Source: Prorocentrum cordatum (taxonomy: Eukaryota; Sar; Dinophyceae; Prorocentrales; Prorocentraceae). Taken from it: a stretch of 64,000 nucleotides of DNA. The notes beneath the pieces are model-generated. The model ran no database searches and was not told the DNA's origin. It saw only the letters and a program-made list of their open reading frames with translations. A program made the translations under genes and the position numbers. Shown in pieces: positions 61,376 to 64,000 of the stretch. The DNA lies in the NCBI GenBank assembly GCA_963575745.1, contig CAUYUJ010018311.1:32501-96500 (forward strand), read 5' to 3'. Position 1 is the stretch's first letter. Each line of letters opens with the position of its first letter.

Positions 61376-61515
61376 CGCAATTCAAAGTTGGCATGTATAC
61401 GCATCAGTGGTCCGACAGTCAACCTCGAGAGATCCGAGCCCAACATTGCATTCGGGGGGAGGGGGGAGTTCACACCATATGTTATGCGTGAATGTTTCTT
61501 AAATTGTTTCCGACA
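61376..61515 (-). repeat. Dispersed repeat, inverted relative of 56193-56312
   Basis: Its reverse complement reads GGAAACAATTTAAG, CCCCCGAATGCAATGTTGG and TGTCGGACCACTGATGCGTA in the same order as the + copy at 56.2 kb. Confidence 0.65.
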
Positions 61516-61534
61516 CTTGGACCACGCCCGCCTA

Positions 61535-61690
61535 GGGTTAGGGTGTTAGACTAGTGTATAAGGGTCAGTGTGTTAGGATTGGAGTGTTGGGGTGAGGGTT
61601 AGAGCTGATGGTTTGGGTGTTTGGGGTATTGCTCTGGGGTTCGGGTCAGGGTGGTCATGTCAGGGTGTTAGGGTTAGGGCTACTACCCAG
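61535..61690 (+). repeat. Degenerate telomere-like (GGGTTA) tract 2
   Basis: CTAGGGTTAGGGTGTTAG and GTCAGGGTGTTAGGGTTAGG. Same orientation as tract 1. Confidence 0.65.
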
Positions 61691-61749
61691 CAAGGCACTT
61701 TCGGCGAAGCTCTGCACCGCACCTGCCAGCTGCTGTTCGGTCTGGACAT

Positions 61750-62505
61750 TTATGATGTCGCTCTGCGGGGAAATCCAAGATTTGAATCGATGCTCCAGTC
61801 TTCACGTCGAAGCCTCGGTGCTTGCCGACCAGACAATATCTGTGTTTGTTGTTCTTGGTGTCGACCACCGATCAGCTGGCATTTACGGGCGTGTCGTTCA
61901 CGCATCGCGCACCAGCTGGTCGACATATCGTACGCGATCTCCGCAGCCATCGCGACATCATCCCGCGCGACGCCCGCGACAGGCGCAGCGCCCTTCAAGT
62001 ATAGATCGCACCACTGCCAATTATGTTCCGCCTCCTTGGCGAGTTGCTTCGTACTTGCGTTGGCTGGTGCTCACGATGTCTTTCTTTGTCCGAAGCGGGT
62101 CCCATTGTATAGCGTGAGCCTCCAGTATTGTTCTTGTGTCCGCGTGCCGGGACGCAAACATGTTGATAAGAACGGGTACACACCCTCGAGAAGCATTTGG
62201 GGGTCAATTTCAGCCTTCTCCTGTTCGATGCTCTGCGCAATGGCGCTCAACGTTTGCATCTGGACACGAGTTTCTGGCAGGGCGGATTGTTGTGGCGAGG
62301 CTGCTGCAACATCTACAGCTGCAACCACGCCTGCTGAGCTTGTCCGTGGCCTCTCCAGGGGAGGCTGCCGAACTGGGCGGCACGGCCCGCGAAGAGTCGG
62401 TGCAAAGATGTGTGCTCTCCGGGCGCCTACCAACTGCGTGCCGTCCATTGACACCACGAGAGCCTGATCAACTGCGTACGACACGAAATCAAGCAATTCT
62501 CAAGC
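61750..62505 (-). pseudogene. Unrecognised coding-like frame with one internal stop
   Basis: Minus frame open after a TGA near 62506: ELLDFVSYAVDQALVVSMDG, then MQTLSAIAQSIEQEKAEIDP, QMLLEGVYPFLSTCLRPG, QEQYWRLTLYNGTRFGQRKT, TGA at 62071-62073, and the same frame continues TKQLAKEAEHNWQWCDLYLK, GARDD-like VAGVARDDVAMAAEIAYDMS, to TGA at 61750. Both halves look coding, so a single nonsense change or an unseen intron separates them. No ATG at the 5' end. Function unknown; a gene fragment or transposon protein is possible. Confidence 0.35.
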
Positions 62506-62567
62506 TGTGATTGCACAATTGTTCTTGCTTGGCTCCAGGATGCGTCGAACGAGTTCTAGATTCGAGC

Positions 62568-62675
62568 CTCGGCGGCTACAGAACGAGCAACAACTAAATG
62601 CATACGGACATGTCTACAGCAGATCCTGCGACTGTGCATCCGCAATTCGGCGATGCACGATGTGGCAACGACGAC
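62568..62675 (+). repeat. Dispersed 110-bp repeat, copy 2
   Basis: GAGCCTCGGCGGCTACAGAA, CAGATCCTGCGACTGTGCAT and GCACGATGTGGCAACGACG align with copy 1 at 57661. It ends in a (GAC)n tract. Confidence 0.7.
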
Positions 62676-62693
62676 GACGACGACGACGACGAC

Positions 62694-62895
62694 GACAAGT
62701 GCAACGATGCGGCGACGACGACGACGACAACGCCGCCGAGGCTGGCGCCTGCAGCCTGAGCGGGTCCCCGTTCGGCTCCTTCGGGCCCGGCGCCGCTCAG
62801 ACGCCGTGGAGCGCCCCCCAGCCCCCCCCCCGCGACTTCGCGGGCCAGCGGCGCGCCCGCGGGGGGCAGCGTCCAGAAGCTGTGGCCCTCGAGCG
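62694..62895 (+). CDS. Exon-like island (CSLSGSPFGSFGPGAAQTPW)
   Basis: One + frame reads CGDDDDDNAAEAG, ACSLSGSPFGSFGPGAAQTP, WSAPQPPPRDFAGQRRARGG and QRPEAVALE, then merges into (CGT)n as poly-Arg. Composition is coding-like with GC-rich third positions. Flanked by GAC and CGT repeats, like the island at 45354. No family recognised. Confidence 0.35.
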
Positions 62896-63049
62896 ACGTC
62901 GTCGTCGTCGTCGCCGTCGCCGTCGTCGCCGTCCATCGTCGTCGTCCGTCGTCGTCGGTCGTCGTCGTCGCGGGGGAGGGCCGTCCGCCTTTGCGGGGGA
63001 GGCGCGCCTTCGCCAGAATCGTATAAAACGTGGCGTGAACGAATCTTTC

Positions 63050-63115
63050 TTAGTGAAGTCCGCGCAGATTTCTTCGGTCACCGCTGGACCCCCCCCCCCT
63101 GGCGGCGTTTCTGGC
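63050..63115 (+). repeat. Partial copy of the TCCGCGCGGAT foldback
   Basis: GTGAAGTCCGCGCAGATTTC, TTCGGTCACCGCTGGACCCC and CCCTGGCGGCG match 28310-28365 at lower identity. Confidence 0.55.
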
Positions 63116-63194
63116 GCCGTCGGTGGCGCGGTTTGCGCGCCAGGAGAGCGGCGTCCAGCGCCGACCCCACAAGTATGCGCGGAATTTCGACAGC

Positions 63195-64000
<806 letters not shown>

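Overview
The window looks like nuclear DNA of a dinoflagellate. This is inferred, not proven: the DNA is GC-rich, genes are sparse with multi-kilobase introns, one protein-kinase gene uses GC and GA splice donors next to short direct repeats, LINE-type retroelements carry zinc-finger ORFs, and simple-sequence and satellite DNA is abundant. There are no operons, ribosome binding sites or bacterial features. Most long open frames are translated microsatellites ((GGA)n, (CCT)n, (GAC)n, (CAT)n) and were left out.

Layout. 1-300: satellite array. 884-14766 (+): the clearest host gene, a LAMMER/CLK-type protein kinase in at least five exons. Its introns hold a 1-kb collagen-like minisatellite, foldback elements, MITE-like repeats and two related satellite arrays. 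16989-23130 (-): a decayed LINE-like retroelement (zinc finger, coiled coil, EEP endonuclease, reverse transcriptase, RNase H) broken by frameshifts and a stop. 23.2-33.1 kb: composite repeat modules (an 82-bp satellite, two linked segments and GGA tracts) interleaved with small exon-like islands on the + strand. 34-45 kb: direct repeats, TGTA, AGCAT, GAT and other tandem repeats, plus one convincing single-exon ORF (38027-38935) that resembles a HAD-type hydrolase and runs into a GATGTA microsatellite.

46425-55525: the most striking structure. A second LINE-like element with a zinc-finger ORF1, a small middle ORF and an intact 1,200-residue EEP-RT ORF2 on the minus strand lies exactly between two 454-bp direct repeats. 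These match at all but one position, so the insertion or duplication is recent. 55.5-64 kb: dispersed repeats, MITE-like elements, two degenerate telomere-like (GGGTTA) tracts bracketing GC-rich duplicated blocks, an unrecognised minus-strand coding-like frame with an internal stop, another exon-like island, and about 800 bp of GT/GCGT repeat running to the end.

The genes do not form a pathway. The biology here is a kinase gene and scattered exon fragments in a landscape built by retroelements, short non-autonomous elements and satellites. Several of the short elements sit at, or copy, exon-intron boundaries. All repeat boundaries and homologies were judged by eye; exon calls have no transcript support.
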